DNA of 13,003 nt from CAYUUW01 sp964448005 (GCA_964448005.1 CAYUUW010000040.1:1-13003); one strand, 5' to 3'; counted from the first letter of the stretch, positions 1 to 5,279 are shown. Program-made: numbers and translations. Notes: generated by a model from the sequence alone, not told the origin.

Positions 1-209
1 GGATCACTGAACTGCAGCAGGCCCTTGCTTCCGAACTGCGCCCGCAGGTGGTTGGCCAGCTGCCGGACGCCCAGGCCCTTGTAGCCCGTTCCCAGGATCA
101 CCGAAAGCAGCTCGGCGTCATTCAGGGTTTCCGGGCCCTGGGCGGAAAGCTTTTCGCGCGGCCTGAGGGGCGGATGGGCAAGAGCGGAGGAGGCGGATTG
201 GAGTTTCAT
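1..209 (-). CDS. radC: DNA repair protein RadC, N-terminal part (runs off window)
   Basis: The gene reads on the minus strand from an ATG at 207-209 and leaves the window after 69 complete codons. Residues about 16-36 carry the RadC/UPF0758 N-terminal signature (RPREKL, then GPETLNDAELLSVILGTG). A helix-hairpin-helix-like stretch, GLGVRQLANHL, follows. The C-terminal JAB1/MPN-type metalloprotease-like domain that defines the family lies outside the window. RadC is a conserved protein historically linked to DNA repair and recombination, but its real role is unsettled. There is no Shine-Dalgarno before the ATG. It lies 132 bp downstream of the XRE regulator on the same strand. I am confident of the family, and cannot say whether the full gene is intact. 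Confidence 0.9.
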   Translation of the reverse strand, partial: MKLQSASSALAHPPLRPREKLSAQGPETLNDAELLSVILGTGYKGLGVRQLANHLRAQFGSKGLLQFSD

Positions 210-341
210 CTTCGGTTCGTTTAGACGCTAAAAAAGCCAAGCTCACGCAAGGCGGGTTCAGGGCGGCCCTTTTTCGGAAAAGGCTTCAGTATTCGTCTTC
301 ATTCTAGGGTTCTTCGGGTTTCTCGGTTCTTCGGGGTGATT
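210..341. other. Short intergenic spacer between the XRE gene and radC
   Basis: This 132-bp gap holds no credible gene. On the minus strand an imperfect hairpin is possible at about 268-286 (GCCTTTT, then AAAAAGGGC with a bulge), but no T-run follows, so I do not call a terminator. The phrase CGAAGAACC occurs twice near 308-337 on the minus strand. The radC promoter is probably here, but I see no clear -35/-10 pair. Confidence 0.4.
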
Positions 342-701
342 TTAGAGCTTTTTCAGCCCTTCGATGATCTTTTCGCTCACTTTGTGCTTCGTCAGGTAGG
401 CGGCCACGGCCTCCAGCGAGAGCATGGGCTTCTCGTTGTACTTCTCCTCGGCCTGGGCCAAGGCTGTTTTGTAGCGGGACTCAAGCTCCTGGCGGCGCCA
501 CATGGCGATGCGCGCTTTGGCTTCCTCCTTGCTCATGTCGTAGCCTCGGGTCAGCATTCGCATCAGGGTTTCGTCCCGCGCCTGGAGCTTGCCGTTCTCG
601 TAGGACGAAAGATTTCCTGTTCCATAGCCGACCTTGGAGGAAAGCTCCTTCAGGGTGTACTGGTGCACTGCCCGAAGCCGCTTGAGCTCCTTGTGAATCA
701 T
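342..701 (-). CDS. XRE-family helix-turn-helix regulator, 119 aa
   Basis: This is a small predicted cytoplasmic DNA-binding protein. Residues about 3-52 form a Cro/CI-type HTH: KELKRLR, then YTLKELSSKVGYGTGNLSSY with the typical SSYENGK end. Residues 55-119 are a charged helical tail (SKEEAKARIAMWRRQELE) that could mediate oligomerisation. I chose the ATG at 699-701 because it opens directly on the HTH. The reading frame runs further upstream, but that part overlaps the preceding hydrolase gene and is not HTH-like. A -10 (TATGAT, minus strand 735-730) lies about 29 nt before this start, with only a weak -35. An imperfect palindrome at 769-790 is a candidate operator. The target genes are unknown; autoregulation or control of the neighbouring hydrolase is inference. 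Confidence 0.75.
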   Translation of the reverse strand: MIHKELKRLRAVHQYTLKELSSKVGYGTGNLSSYENGKLQARDETLMRMLTRGYDMSKEEAKARIAMWRRQELESRYKTALAQAEEKYNEKPMLSLEAVAAYLTKHKVSEKIIEGLKKL

Positions 702-768
702 ACTGGTGATGTTACGCCACTTCCAGGCCATCATACAAAAAGCGGGCGGAAAACAAAAACGCTTTATT

Positions 769-790
769 TTTGTGCTCCATGGAACATAAA
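769..790. promoter_or_regulatory. Imperfect 22-bp palindrome upstream of the XRE gene (candidate operator)
   Basis: The centre is CCATGG (777-782). Nine of the eleven symmetric pairs match; the mismatches are at 775/784 and 772/787. A second perfect 7-bp inverted pair, GCTTTAT (761-767) and ATAAAGC (786-792), frames it. It lies just past the hydrolase stop codon and upstream of the -10 of the XRE gene. Binding by the adjacent XRE protein is inferred from position only. Confidence 0.35.
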
Positions 791-793
791 GCA

Positions 794-1435
794 TTATTCT
801 CGCCCCGTCCGAAGGCGTAGGAAGGCGTTTTCGCCGCCGCACTGCAGATAGGGATTGCTGCGCTTCTGGTTTTCCAGCGTGTCACAAGGAACAGGCCCGT
901 AGTCGTGCCCGGGGTAGATCTGGGTCTGGGGCGGCAAGGATCCGATGGTTTCGCAAAGCGAATGGCGGAGCAGGCGGGCATCGCCTCCCGGCAGATCGGT
1001 GCGGCCGCAGCCGCCGATGAAAAGGGTGTCGCCGGTCATCAGTTTTCCTTGGGCCAAAAAGCAGACTGAGCCTGGCTCGTGGCCGGGGGTGGGAATGGCT
1101 TCGATCTCCAGTTGCCCCACTGTGAGGTTTTGGCGCTCGCCCATCCAAACGTGCTCGGCCCCTTCGATGCCCCACTCTTCCCGCAGGGAGGGGTGCATGG
1201 CCAGGGCGGGCTTGGGCTCAAGCCGGCTCCAAAAGTCCCTCAGCTCCCCGGCATGGTCGAAGTGGCCGTGCGTGGCGGCCAAAAACGCCACCTCCAAGCC
1301 TTCCTTCGCCACGATGGGCAGCAGCAGATCGGGGTTGATCGGGTCGATGAGCATGGCTTTGCGGGTCCGCTCGTCGCCTATGATGTAGCTGAAATTGCGG
1401 TCGTAGCCGCCCACCTGGACCTGATGGAAGATCAT
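794..1435 (-). CDS. MBL-fold metallo-hydrolase (glyoxalase II / persulfide dioxygenase type), 213 aa
   Basis: This is a binuclear-metal metallo-beta-lactamase-fold hydrolase. The motifs are in order: HGHFDH at residues 56-61 (HxHxDH), GHEPGS with the third ligand His119, MTGDTLF with bridging Asp136, GCGRTDLPGGD at 143-152, and PGHDYG with His177. The GCGRTD stretch resembles the ETHE1/YcbL group more than classical GloB, and the protein is short, without the long C-terminal substrate domain of glyoxalase II. Substrates in these families are S-acylglutathione or persulfides; which one is used here cannot be read from sequence. The ATG at 1433-1435 precedes the conserved first strand (MIFHQVQVGGYDRNFSYII). 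The frame stays open upstream, but that part runs into the divergent methyltransferase gene and the N gap. The 48 bp to that gene must hold both promoters. Confidence 0.88.
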   Translation of the reverse strand: MIFHQVQVGGYDRNFSYIIGDERTRKAMLIDPINPDLLLPIVAKEGLEVAFLAATHGHFDHAGELRDFWSRLEPKPALAMHPSLREEWGIEGAEHVWMGERQNLTVGQLEIEAIPTPGHEPGSVCFLAQGKLMTGDTLFIGGCGRTDLPGGDARLLRHSLCETIGSLPPQTQIYPGHDYGPVPCDTLENQKRSNPYLQCGGENAFLRLRTGRE

Positions 1436-1445
1436 GCGCTTTCGC

Positions 1446-1474
1446 TTAGTTATTCTGCTCCGCAATGCTATCAT
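1446..1474 (+). promoter_or_regulatory. Sigma70-type promoter of the methyltransferase gene, nearly leaderless
   Basis: The -35 is TTAGTT (1446-1451), followed by a 17-bp spacer and -10 TATCAT (1469-1474). The TG at 1466-1467 makes an extended -10. The expected transcription start, about 7 bp after the -10, falls 2-4 nt before the ATG at 1484, so the mRNA would be almost leaderless. Confidence 0.5.
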
Positions 1475-1483
1475 CCCCCCGCC

Positions 1484-2155
1484 ATGAAACAAGCCCACGC
1501 CGATTCGCTCAAATNNNNNNNNNNGCGGCCTTGGGGGGAATTCGAGGCTTTTCTGGCTTATGTTCGGCCAGGCGACCGAGTGCTGGATCTGGGCTGCGGG
1601 AATGGACGCCTTTTCGGCTTTCTCCGGGCGCGTCTGGAATCCTTCGGCTACCTGGGGGTCGATCAGAGTTCCCAGCTGCTCAGCCTGGCCCGAGCGGAGC
1701 ACCCTGAGGCGGAATTTCTGGAGCAGGACATGGAGCATTTGGATGTTCCTCGGGCTTCCTTCAATGCGGTTTTTTGCGTGGCGGCCTTCCATCACTTGCC
1801 TTCGCCGGCTTCCCGCCAGGCGGCCCTGGAGCGAATCCATGCCGCGCTCCAGCCGGGCGGTTTGCTGATCTTGACGGTCTGGAACCTCTTCCAGCTCAAG
1901 TATTTTCCCTCTTTGCTGAGGGCCATGGGATCCTTTGTGCTGCATTTGGGCCGGAAGCTGGCCTGGAACGACCTATGGATCGCGTGGGGCGGCTTGCCTT
2001 TGCCCCGCTACTATCACGCCTTCACGCCCCGCGAGCTCCAGTCCCTTTTCCGGGCCGGCCAATGGCAGATCGAAGAGCTCTATTTCACCCGAAAAGGCCA
2101 GCGCGTCGGCTTTTGGAGGTCTTTTAATCTGGTGCTGGTGGCATCGAAAAAGTGA
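1484..2155 (+). CDS. Class I SAM-dependent methyltransferase, about 223 aa, interrupted by an N gap
   Basis: The protein has a Rossmann-type methyltransferase core. Motif I is VLDLGCGNGRL (residues 33-43). An acidic residue (Asp60 in GYLGVDQSS) fits ribose binding at the end of strand 2. Motif IV-like FNAVFCVAAFHHLPS follows near 93-107, and the post-motif helix LERIHAALQPGGLLILTVWN next. The C-terminal part (YYHAFTPRELQSLFRAG, then NLVLVASKK) resembles the Trm9/ALKBH8 tRNA-methyltransferase branch, but I would not assign a substrate. Ten Ns cover codons 11-14. The frame is consistent across them, but the true gap length is unknown, so the N-terminus is provisional. It is divergent from the MBL hydrolase and directly upstream of the toxin-antitoxin module, with no terminator between. 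Confidence 0.85.
   Translation: MKQAHADSLKXXXXRPWGEFEAFLAYVRPGDRVLDLGCGNGRLFGFLRARLESFGYLGVDQSSQLLSLARAEHPEAEFLEQDMEHLDVPRASFNAVFCVAAFHHLPSPASRQAALERIHAALQPGGLLILTVWNLFQLKYFPSLLRAMGSFVLHLGRKLAWNDLWIAWGGLPLPRYYHAFTPRELQSLFRAGQWQIEELYFTRKGQRVGFWRSFNLVLVASKK
1515..1524. other. Assembly gap (10 N)
   Basis: A run of ten Ns lies inside the N-terminal coding part of the methyltransferase. It marks a scaffold join or unresolved sequence. The gene's two halves are in the same frame if the gap is really 10 bp. Confidence 0.99.
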
Positions 2156-2162
2156 GGAGGAT

Positions 2163-2191
2163 TTGACTCTTTCAAAATGAGGGGTTAAAAT
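2163..2191 (+). promoter_or_regulatory. Near-consensus sigma70 promoter of the RHH/RelE module
   Basis: The -35 is TTGACT (2163-2168), the spacer is 17 bp and the -10 is TAAAAT (2186-2191). Transcription should start near 2198, giving a leader of about 19 nt with no Shine-Dalgarno before the ATG at 2217. The -10 overlaps the left arm of the palindrome at 2187-2212. Confidence 0.7.
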
Positions 2192-2212
2192 TATTACAGT
2201 CTTAATAATTTT
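2187..2212. promoter_or_regulatory. Perfect palindrome overlapping -10 and start site (antitoxin operator)
   Basis: Two perfect 10-bp arms, AAAATTATTA (2187-2196) and TAATAATTTT (2203-2212), flank a 6-bp spacer. The element covers the -10 and the predicted transcription start and ends 4 bp before the antitoxin ATG. Type II antitoxins with ribbon-helix-helix folds repress their own operon by binding such sites, so operator function is well supported by position, though not proven. Confidence 0.65.
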
Positions 2213-2216
2213 TTGT

Positions 2217-2444
2217 ATGCGTGGAATTCTAACCGCCTCCCTTCCGCCCGAGGTGATCGCCCATATACGCAGCAAGGCGAAAAAAAAGGGGGTCAGCATC
2301 AGCCAGCTGATTTTGCATCTGTTCCATTTGGAGAAAGACATGATCAGCGAAGAGGAGCTGCTTGCTTCGCTCAAGGAGGCCGAAAAGGAACATCGGCAGG
2401 GGAAAACAAGGCGAGTCCATTCCCTGCGCGACTTAATGAATTAA
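2217..2444 (+). CDS. Ribbon-helix-helix antitoxin of a type II toxin-antitoxin pair, 75 aa
   Basis: The N-terminal half has the RHH layout: a short strand (GILTASLPPEV, residues 3-13), helix 1 (IAHIRSKAKKKG) and helix 2 (VSISQLILHLFHLEK), which together would form the dimeric DNA-binding unit. The charged C-terminal half (SEEELLASLKEAEKEH, then TRRVHSLRDLMN) fits the disordered toxin-wrapping tail seen in such antitoxins. The ATG at 2217 places the strand at the extreme N-terminus, as expected. The toxin gene starts 1 nt after this stop codon. Repression through the palindrome at 2187-2212 is inferred. The RHH fold is clear by eye; I do not assign a named subfamily. Confidence 0.8.
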   Translation: MRGILTASLPPEVIAHIRSKAKKKGVSISQLILHLFHLEKDMISEEELLASLKEAEKEHRQGKTRRVHSLRDLMN

Positions 2445-2445
2445 A

Positions 2446-2721
2446 ATGCGATCCCAAAAAATTTTTGTGAGCTCGAGGTTCCAGAAGCAATTCAAGGATT
2501 TGCCCTTTAAAATTCAGGAAAAAGCTGCCAAGGCCGAGGCTCTTTTTTCGGAAAATCCCCTTCATCCTTCCTTGCGCCTGCACAAGCTGAAGGGGAAATT
2601 CAAGAAGGTGTGGAGCATTTCGCTGGATAGGAGCTACCGCATTCTTTTCAAGCCCCAAAAAGAAGGGGAAATCCTTTTTTTCAGCATTGGCAAGCATTCC
2701 ATTTATGAGGAGAATTTATAA
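2446..2721 (+). CDS. RelE/ParE-superfamily toxin, 91 aa
   Basis: The protein is basic and compact, of typical toxin length. After an N-terminal strand and helices (SSRFQKQFKDLPFKIQEK) it has the RelE/YafQ-like core: LRLHKLKGKFKKVWSISL (residues 43-60), YRILFKP (64-70), then EILFFSIGKHSIYE (75-88). The family members best known, RelE and YafQ, cleave mRNA on the ribosome, while ParE members poison gyrase; the sequence alone does not separate these, although the KLKG...YRILF...GKHSIYE pattern favours the RelE/YafQ side. Its ATG follows the antitoxin stop (2442-2444) after a single base and lacks a Shine-Dalgarno, which implies translational coupling. Nothing suggests inactivation. Confidence 0.8.
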   Translation: MRSQKIFVSSRFQKQFKDLPFKIQEKAAKAEALFSENPLHPSLRLHKLKGKFKKVWSISLDRSYRILFKPQKEGEILFFSIGKHSIYEENL

Positions 2722-3075
2722 TCCTCCCGGAGGTGGAAATATCCGACGCTGGCTCCTCTGCTTTGGATGAGGGACGGCATGCGTTCCCTGGACTTTCGGA
2801 GGTGGGGCAGCTCAACAAGCTTCTTTGTTAAAAATTGCCTCTTTCCGGTCGTTCGCGAGTAGCTTCAGCTTCCTTCGGGAGGCTTCAACCCCGTCCGCTT
2901 GCGACTCGGCTGAGTTCGCCGAAGTCCGGACGGGGTTTTTTTGAGGTCATCCTCGATTAAAATTTCCTGGAGGTTCGGAGCCGATGGGCCGCTTAAGCGA
3001 ACGGCGTGGGATTGAGGCTGGATAAAAAATGCTAAGCGTATTTCAGCTCTGGAATTGAATCCGCAGGCAATTTAT
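2722..3075. other. Gene-free stretch after the first toxin-antitoxin module
   Basis: I find no credible coding sequence here. It contains the terminator at 2887-2942, a small hairpin near 2772-2785 (GGGACG, then CGTTCCC with a bulge) and the 10-bp palindrome CGCTTAAGCG at 2992-3001. No tRNA or rRNA fold is recognisable. Composition changes from GC-rich to AT-rich from about 3040 on. Confidence 0.5.
2887..2942 (+). terminator. Strong intrinsic terminator
   Basis: A perfect 11-bp stem pairs AACCCCGTCCG (2887-2897) with CGGACGGGGTT (2927-2937). A smaller nested stem (CGGC 2907-2910 with GCCG 2918-2921) sits in the loop, and a T7 run follows (2936-2942). It lies 165 bp after the toxin stop, so it could end the toxin-antitoxin transcript or an unrecognised short transcript. 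Its 5' arm and loop start (CCCCGTCCGCTTG) recur in the terminator at 3669-3695. Confidence 0.85.
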
Positions 3076-3104
3076 TTGACAAATTTATTTTAATAGTTTA
3101 TTCT
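3076..3104 (+). promoter_or_regulatory. Promoter with perfect TTGACA -35 before the structured leader
   Basis: The -35 is TTGACA (3076-3081), the spacer is 17 bp and the -10 is TATTCT (3099-3104), within very AT-rich DNA. Transcription starting near 3111 would give a leader of about 200 nt that contains both hairpins at 3138-3232 and 3243-3291 before the Trp-rich gene at 3315. Confidence 0.6.
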
Positions 3105-3137
3105 TATTTTAAGAAGATGGTCTTTGAAATATTTAAT

Positions 3138-3232
3138 GAAGAGGAATCTGCTTGCCCTTATCTTGCTTAAAGTAAGTCGTCGACCTTAAGCGACTTACTT
3201 CGAAGATAAAGACGCAGGCAGATGATCTCTTC
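3138..3232 (+). promoter_or_regulatory. Large nested hairpin in the leader of the Trp-rich gene (candidate structured RNA)
   Basis: Four successive stems fold on one axis. GAAGAG (3138-3143) pairs with CTCTTC (3227-3232). ATCTGCTTGC (3146-3155) pairs with GCAGGCAGAT (3214-3223) with one G-T wobble. TTATCTT (3158-3164) pairs with AAGATAA (3203-3209). AAGTAAGTCG (3170-3179) pairs perfectly with CGACTTACTT (3191-3200), closing an 11-nt loop. That is 33 pairs in 95 nt, separated by small internal loops. No T-run follows, so it is not a simple terminator. It could be a cis-regulatory leader, a small RNA, or a transposon-derived (MITE-like) inverted repeat. I recognise no known riboswitch consensus. 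Confidence 0.6.
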
Positions 3233-3242
3233 GTTACAGCGG

Positions 3243-3291
3243 GAATTGCCAAATTTGAAAGCAAGAATTTTGCTTCTGAGTTTGGCAATTC
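3243..3291 (+). promoter_or_regulatory. Second hairpin just upstream of the Trp-rich gene
   Basis: A perfect 11-bp pair, GAATTGCCAAA (3243-3253) and TTTGGCAATTC (3281-3291), encloses an inner 6-bp stem (AAGCAA 3259-3264 with TTGCTT 3270-3275). It ends 9 nt before the only clear Shine-Dalgarno of the window (AAGGA, 3300-3304), so pairing could influence access to the ribosome binding site. It starts 10 nt after the larger hairpin. Confidence 0.6.
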
Positions 3292-3314
3292 ACTCTTGAA
3301 AGGACACGAGAAAG

Positions 3315-3614
3315 ATGAAGCCCCTCAAAAATTTCGAGAAACACTTGACGGAGAACAAAACTGGCCTGTTGTATAGCGCCATCGTCATCCTGGTCGCCCT
3401 CCTTTTTCTGGCCTGGAACTACCCAGACACAGACTATTTCCTGGAAACCAAAATGCAGTACGGCGCCCCGGGCACTGACGTCGATTGGTCCGTGCGGGCC
3501 GGACTGACAATGCTCATTGGGAGCGCTTGGTCCTGGCTCTGGTCCTGGTGGTGGGCATGGGGATTGGCTTGGTACGTCTGCGGCCTCTTCCTGAATCACC
3601 TCACCAAAAAATAG
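3315..3614 (+). CDS. Small Trp-rich membrane protein, 99 aa, unknown function
   Basis: I do not recognise this protein. It has a basic N-terminus (MKPLKNFEKH), a first membrane segment at about residues 17-36 (GLLYSAIVILVALLFLAW), an outer loop of about 25 residues containing YPDTDYF and GAPGTDVDW, and a second segment at about 62-94. That second segment holds eight tryptophans between residues 72 and 86, including WWW at 78-80. The tail is short and basic (NHLTKK), which places both ends in the cytoplasm. The ATG is supported by a Shine-Dalgarno (AAGGA, 10 nt spacing), exceptional in this window. Its 200-nt leader with two hairpins and its own promoter suggest stand-alone regulation. A terminator follows at 3669-3695. 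A small envelope or pore-like protein is possible, but that is a guess. Confidence 0.7.
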   Translation: MKPLKNFEKHLTENKTGLLYSAIVILVALLFLAWNYPDTDYFLETKMQYGAPGTDVDWSVRAGLTMLIGSAWSWLWSWWWAWGLAWYVCGLFLNHLTKK

Positions 3615-3668
3615 TTTCAAGTCGCTGAACGAAGACATGGGCCTGAACGTATGCGCTCAGGCCTCCAG

Positions 3669-3695
3669 CCCCGTCCGCTTGCCGGAGGGGGTTTT
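3669..3695 (+). terminator. Intrinsic terminator after the Trp-rich gene
   Basis: CCCC (3669-3672) and TCCG (3674-3677) pair with CGGA (3683-3686) and GGGG (3688-3691) across one G-G mismatch, with a CTTGC loop and a TTTT run (3692-3695). It starts 55 bp after the stop codon at 3614. It shares the 13-base CCCCGTCCGCTTG with the terminator at 2887-2942. It argues against extending the next gene upstream of 3748. Confidence 0.7.
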
Positions 3696-3711
3696 CTTCA
3701 TGTCCTACGCC

Positions 3712-3740
3712 TTTTCCTTTGGTCCATTTTCCGTTAGGCT
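3712..3740 (+). promoter_or_regulatory. Weak candidate promoter of the glycosyltransferase gene
   Basis: TTTTCC (3712-3717), a 17-bp spacer and TAGGCT (3735-3740) sit between the terminator and the start codon. If used, transcription would begin at about 3747-3748, on the ATG itself, giving a leaderless mRNA. The -35 match is poor. Confidence 0.3.
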
Positions 3741-3747
3741 CTGGCCA

Positions 3748-4593
3748 ATGATGCCTCAAAAAATCCACATCGCCGGCGTGAACTTCGACCCCGTCCGCTA
3801 CGACCAGGCCCTGGACCGCATCGCCGCCCTCATCCAGTCCGGCGTCCAGCACTACGGCGTGACGCCCAACCCCGAGATGCTGCTGAACGCTTCCCGGGAT
3901 CCTGAATTCCGGAATATCCTGAATGGAGCTTCTCTTTCGGTGGCCGATGGCGTCGGCGTGCTGTGGGCCGCCACTTTCCTGCAAAAAGCCTCAGGCCTGC
4001 CTGCCTGGCTCAGGCTCTTATGGCTCCCGCTCAGCTTGGCCATGGTCCTGCTGGCTCCCGCCCGCCTGCGGCAGGTTCTTCCTCAGCGCGTCGCAGGCTC
4101 TGATCTCCTTTTCGGCATTGCCGAGCGGAGCCAGAACGCAGGCTGGCGGATTTTCCTCCTCGGCGCCGCTCCTGGCGTGGCGGAGGCTGCCAGGCAGGCT
4201 TTGCTGAAAAAATACCCCCACGCCAACATCGCCGGCAGCTACGCCGGCAGCCCAAAAGCCCAGGATTGGGAAGCGGTCCGCTCTTGCATCCACGATGCCC
4301 AGCCCAATGTTTTGCTGATCGCCTACGGCAGCCCGGCGCAGGAGCGCTGGATCGCCGAGCATTTGGCGAAGCTCCCCTCCGTCCGCTTCGCCATGGGCAT
4401 CGGCGGCGCTTTCGATTTTGCGGCCGGCCGCATCCGCCGGGCCCCCAAGGCCTTCCAGCGCTTGGGCCTGGAATGGCTGTGGCGGCTGGTCCTGCAGCCC
4501 AGCCGCTGGCGCCGCATTGTGAACGCCACGTGGCGCTTCGCCGGGCTGGTTTTCGGCCAAAAAAAGGACCATTCTGGGTTTGCGCCAGACTGA
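3748..4593 (+). CDS. WecG/TagA/CpsF-family glycosyltransferase (GT26), 281 aa
   Basis: The family transfers N-acetylmannosamine or a related sugar from a UDP donor to a lipid-linked acceptor during synthesis of teichoic acids, capsules, exopolysaccharides or enterobacterial common antigen. Numbering from the second ATG (3751), the landmarks are VTPNPEML (37-44), ASLSVADGVGV (60-70) with the conserved Asp-Gly, a hydrophobic insert (about 84-106), FLLGAAPGVAE (135-145), GSPAQERWI (193-201), GIGGAFDFAAGRIRRAP (216-232) and GLEWLWRLVLQPSR (239-252). Length is slightly above the usual 240-260 because of the insert, which may attach to membrane. Two ATGs stand in tandem (3748 and 3751). The frame extends upstream but through a terminator, so I reject the longer form. 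There is no Shine-Dalgarno. It probably acts at the inner face of the membrane; the glycan is unknown. Confidence 0.88.
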   Translation: MMPQKIHIAGVNFDPVRYDQALDRIAALIQSGVQHYGVTPNPEMLLNASRDPEFRNILNGASLSVADGVGVLWAATFLQKASGLPAWLRLLWLPLSLAMVLLAPARLRQVLPQRVAGSDLLFGIAERSQNAGWRIFLLGAAPGVAEAARQALLKKYPHANIAGSYAGSPKAQDWEAVRSCIHDAQPNVLLIAYGSPAQERWIAEHLAKLPSVRFAMGIGGAFDFAAGRIRRAPKAFQRLGLEWLWRLVLQPSRWRRIVNATWRFAGLVFGQKKDHSGFAPD

Positions 4594-4645
4594 GCTTCAT
4601 GCTATTTTGCTATTCGCCTCCCCAAGTTCGCCTAACGGCAACCCT

Positions 4646-5197
4646 ATGCGTTTCCCGGAGCAGCAGCCTGGCGAAGAGATCGTTCTGGTCATCCGCAAGC
4701 ATTTCATTGTCTACCTGGGGCTTTTGCTCAATTTCTTCATGGTGTTCATCTTTCCCCTTTTCCTTGTTTTCCCTTTCCTGTTCGCCTATTTCCGAGCCAC
4801 CCATCCCCAAGGGGTGCTGATCGCCGAAATCTTCGCCTGCATGTACGTGCTCTACGGGCTCGCTTTTTTGATGGTCGCCTGGATGGAAGAGGCCTTCGAC
4901 CTTTTCGTTCTCACGAATCAGCATCTGGTGGACATCACCCAAATCAGCTTTTTCCGTCGAAGCGTGACGGCCACCCCCCTCCTCCAGATTCAGGATACGG
5001 CCAGCCACGTGGATGGATTTTGGGCCACCATGCTCAATTACGGCAGTGTGGACGTGCAGACCGCCGCCGGAGGCACGTCCATCTTTTCCATTTCCCGCGT
5101 CCCCGATCCGCCTTCTGTTTCCAGGGCCATTCTGAGCGAGGCCCAGAAAGCAAAAAACACAGGTTCCCATCCTCCAGAAGCGCCTGCGCCGGCGTAG
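4646..5197 (+). CDS. Membrane-anchored bacterial PH-domain protein (DUF304/YdbS-like), 183 aa
   Basis: After a short polar start (RFPEQQPGEEIVLVIRKHF) come two hydrophobic segments at about residues 20-49 and 56-80. A beta-rich domain follows at about 85-165: FVLTNQHLVDITQISFFRR, VTATPLLQIQDTASH, MLNYGSVDVQTAAGG, FSISRVPDP. This two-helix plus PH-like arrangement, with EEIVLVIRKH before the membrane and LTNQHL entering the domain, is typical of bacterial PH (bPH, formerly DUF304) proteins, whose molecular role is mostly unknown. The tail is Pro/Ala-rich (PPEAPAPA). I chose the ATG at 4646 because the conserved QPGEEIVLVIRKH starts just after it; the earlier frame overlaps the glycosyltransferase stop. 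It lies 52 bp after that gene, so co-expression in an envelope-related unit is plausible. Confidence 0.78.
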   Translation: MRFPEQQPGEEIVLVIRKHFIVYLGLLLNFFMVFIFPLFLVFPFLFAYFRATHPQGVLIAEIFACMYVLYGLAFLMVAWMEEAFDLFVLTNQHLVDITQISFFRRSVTATPLLQIQDTASHVDGFWATMLNYGSVDVQTAAGGTSIFSISRVPDPPSVSRAILSEAQKAKNTGSHPPEAPAPA

Positions 5198-5251
5198 GCC
5201 TATCAGATCATGATTTCTTTGTTTTGCCAGGCCTTGTCGGATCATCGGGGT

Positions 5252-5279
5252 TTGATTTTCGCGTGCCGATTGATAGAAT
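5252..5279 (+). promoter_or_regulatory. Sigma70-type promoter of the 476-aa protein gene
   Basis: TTGATT (5252-5257), a 16-bp spacer and TAGAAT (5274-5279) lie in the 106-bp gap before the ATG at 5304. The predicted leader is about 18 nt, without a Shine-Dalgarno. Confidence 0.5.

Noticed and set aside
1079..1483. N-terminal extension of the methyltransferase upstream of 1484
   Set aside because: This part is antisense to the MBL hydrolase and not methyltransferase-like.
1436..1945. N-terminal extension of the MBL hydrolase through the N gap
   Set aside because: It would overlap the methyltransferase antisense and cross the unknown bases; the fold starts at the ATG at 1435.
2722..3314. tRNA, rRNA or CRISPR array in the main noncoding stretch
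   Set aside because: No cloverleaf, no conserved rRNA sequence and no regularly spaced direct repeats; the hairpins are single, not an array.
3234..3638. Minus-strand frame opposite the Trp-rich gene
   Set aside because: It is Pro/Gln-rich with no domain; the plus frame has promoter, Shine-Dalgarno, two membrane segments and a terminator.
3637..3747. N-terminal extension of the glycosyltransferase
   Set aside because: It passes through the terminator at 3669-3695, and the family homology begins at MPQKIHIAGV.
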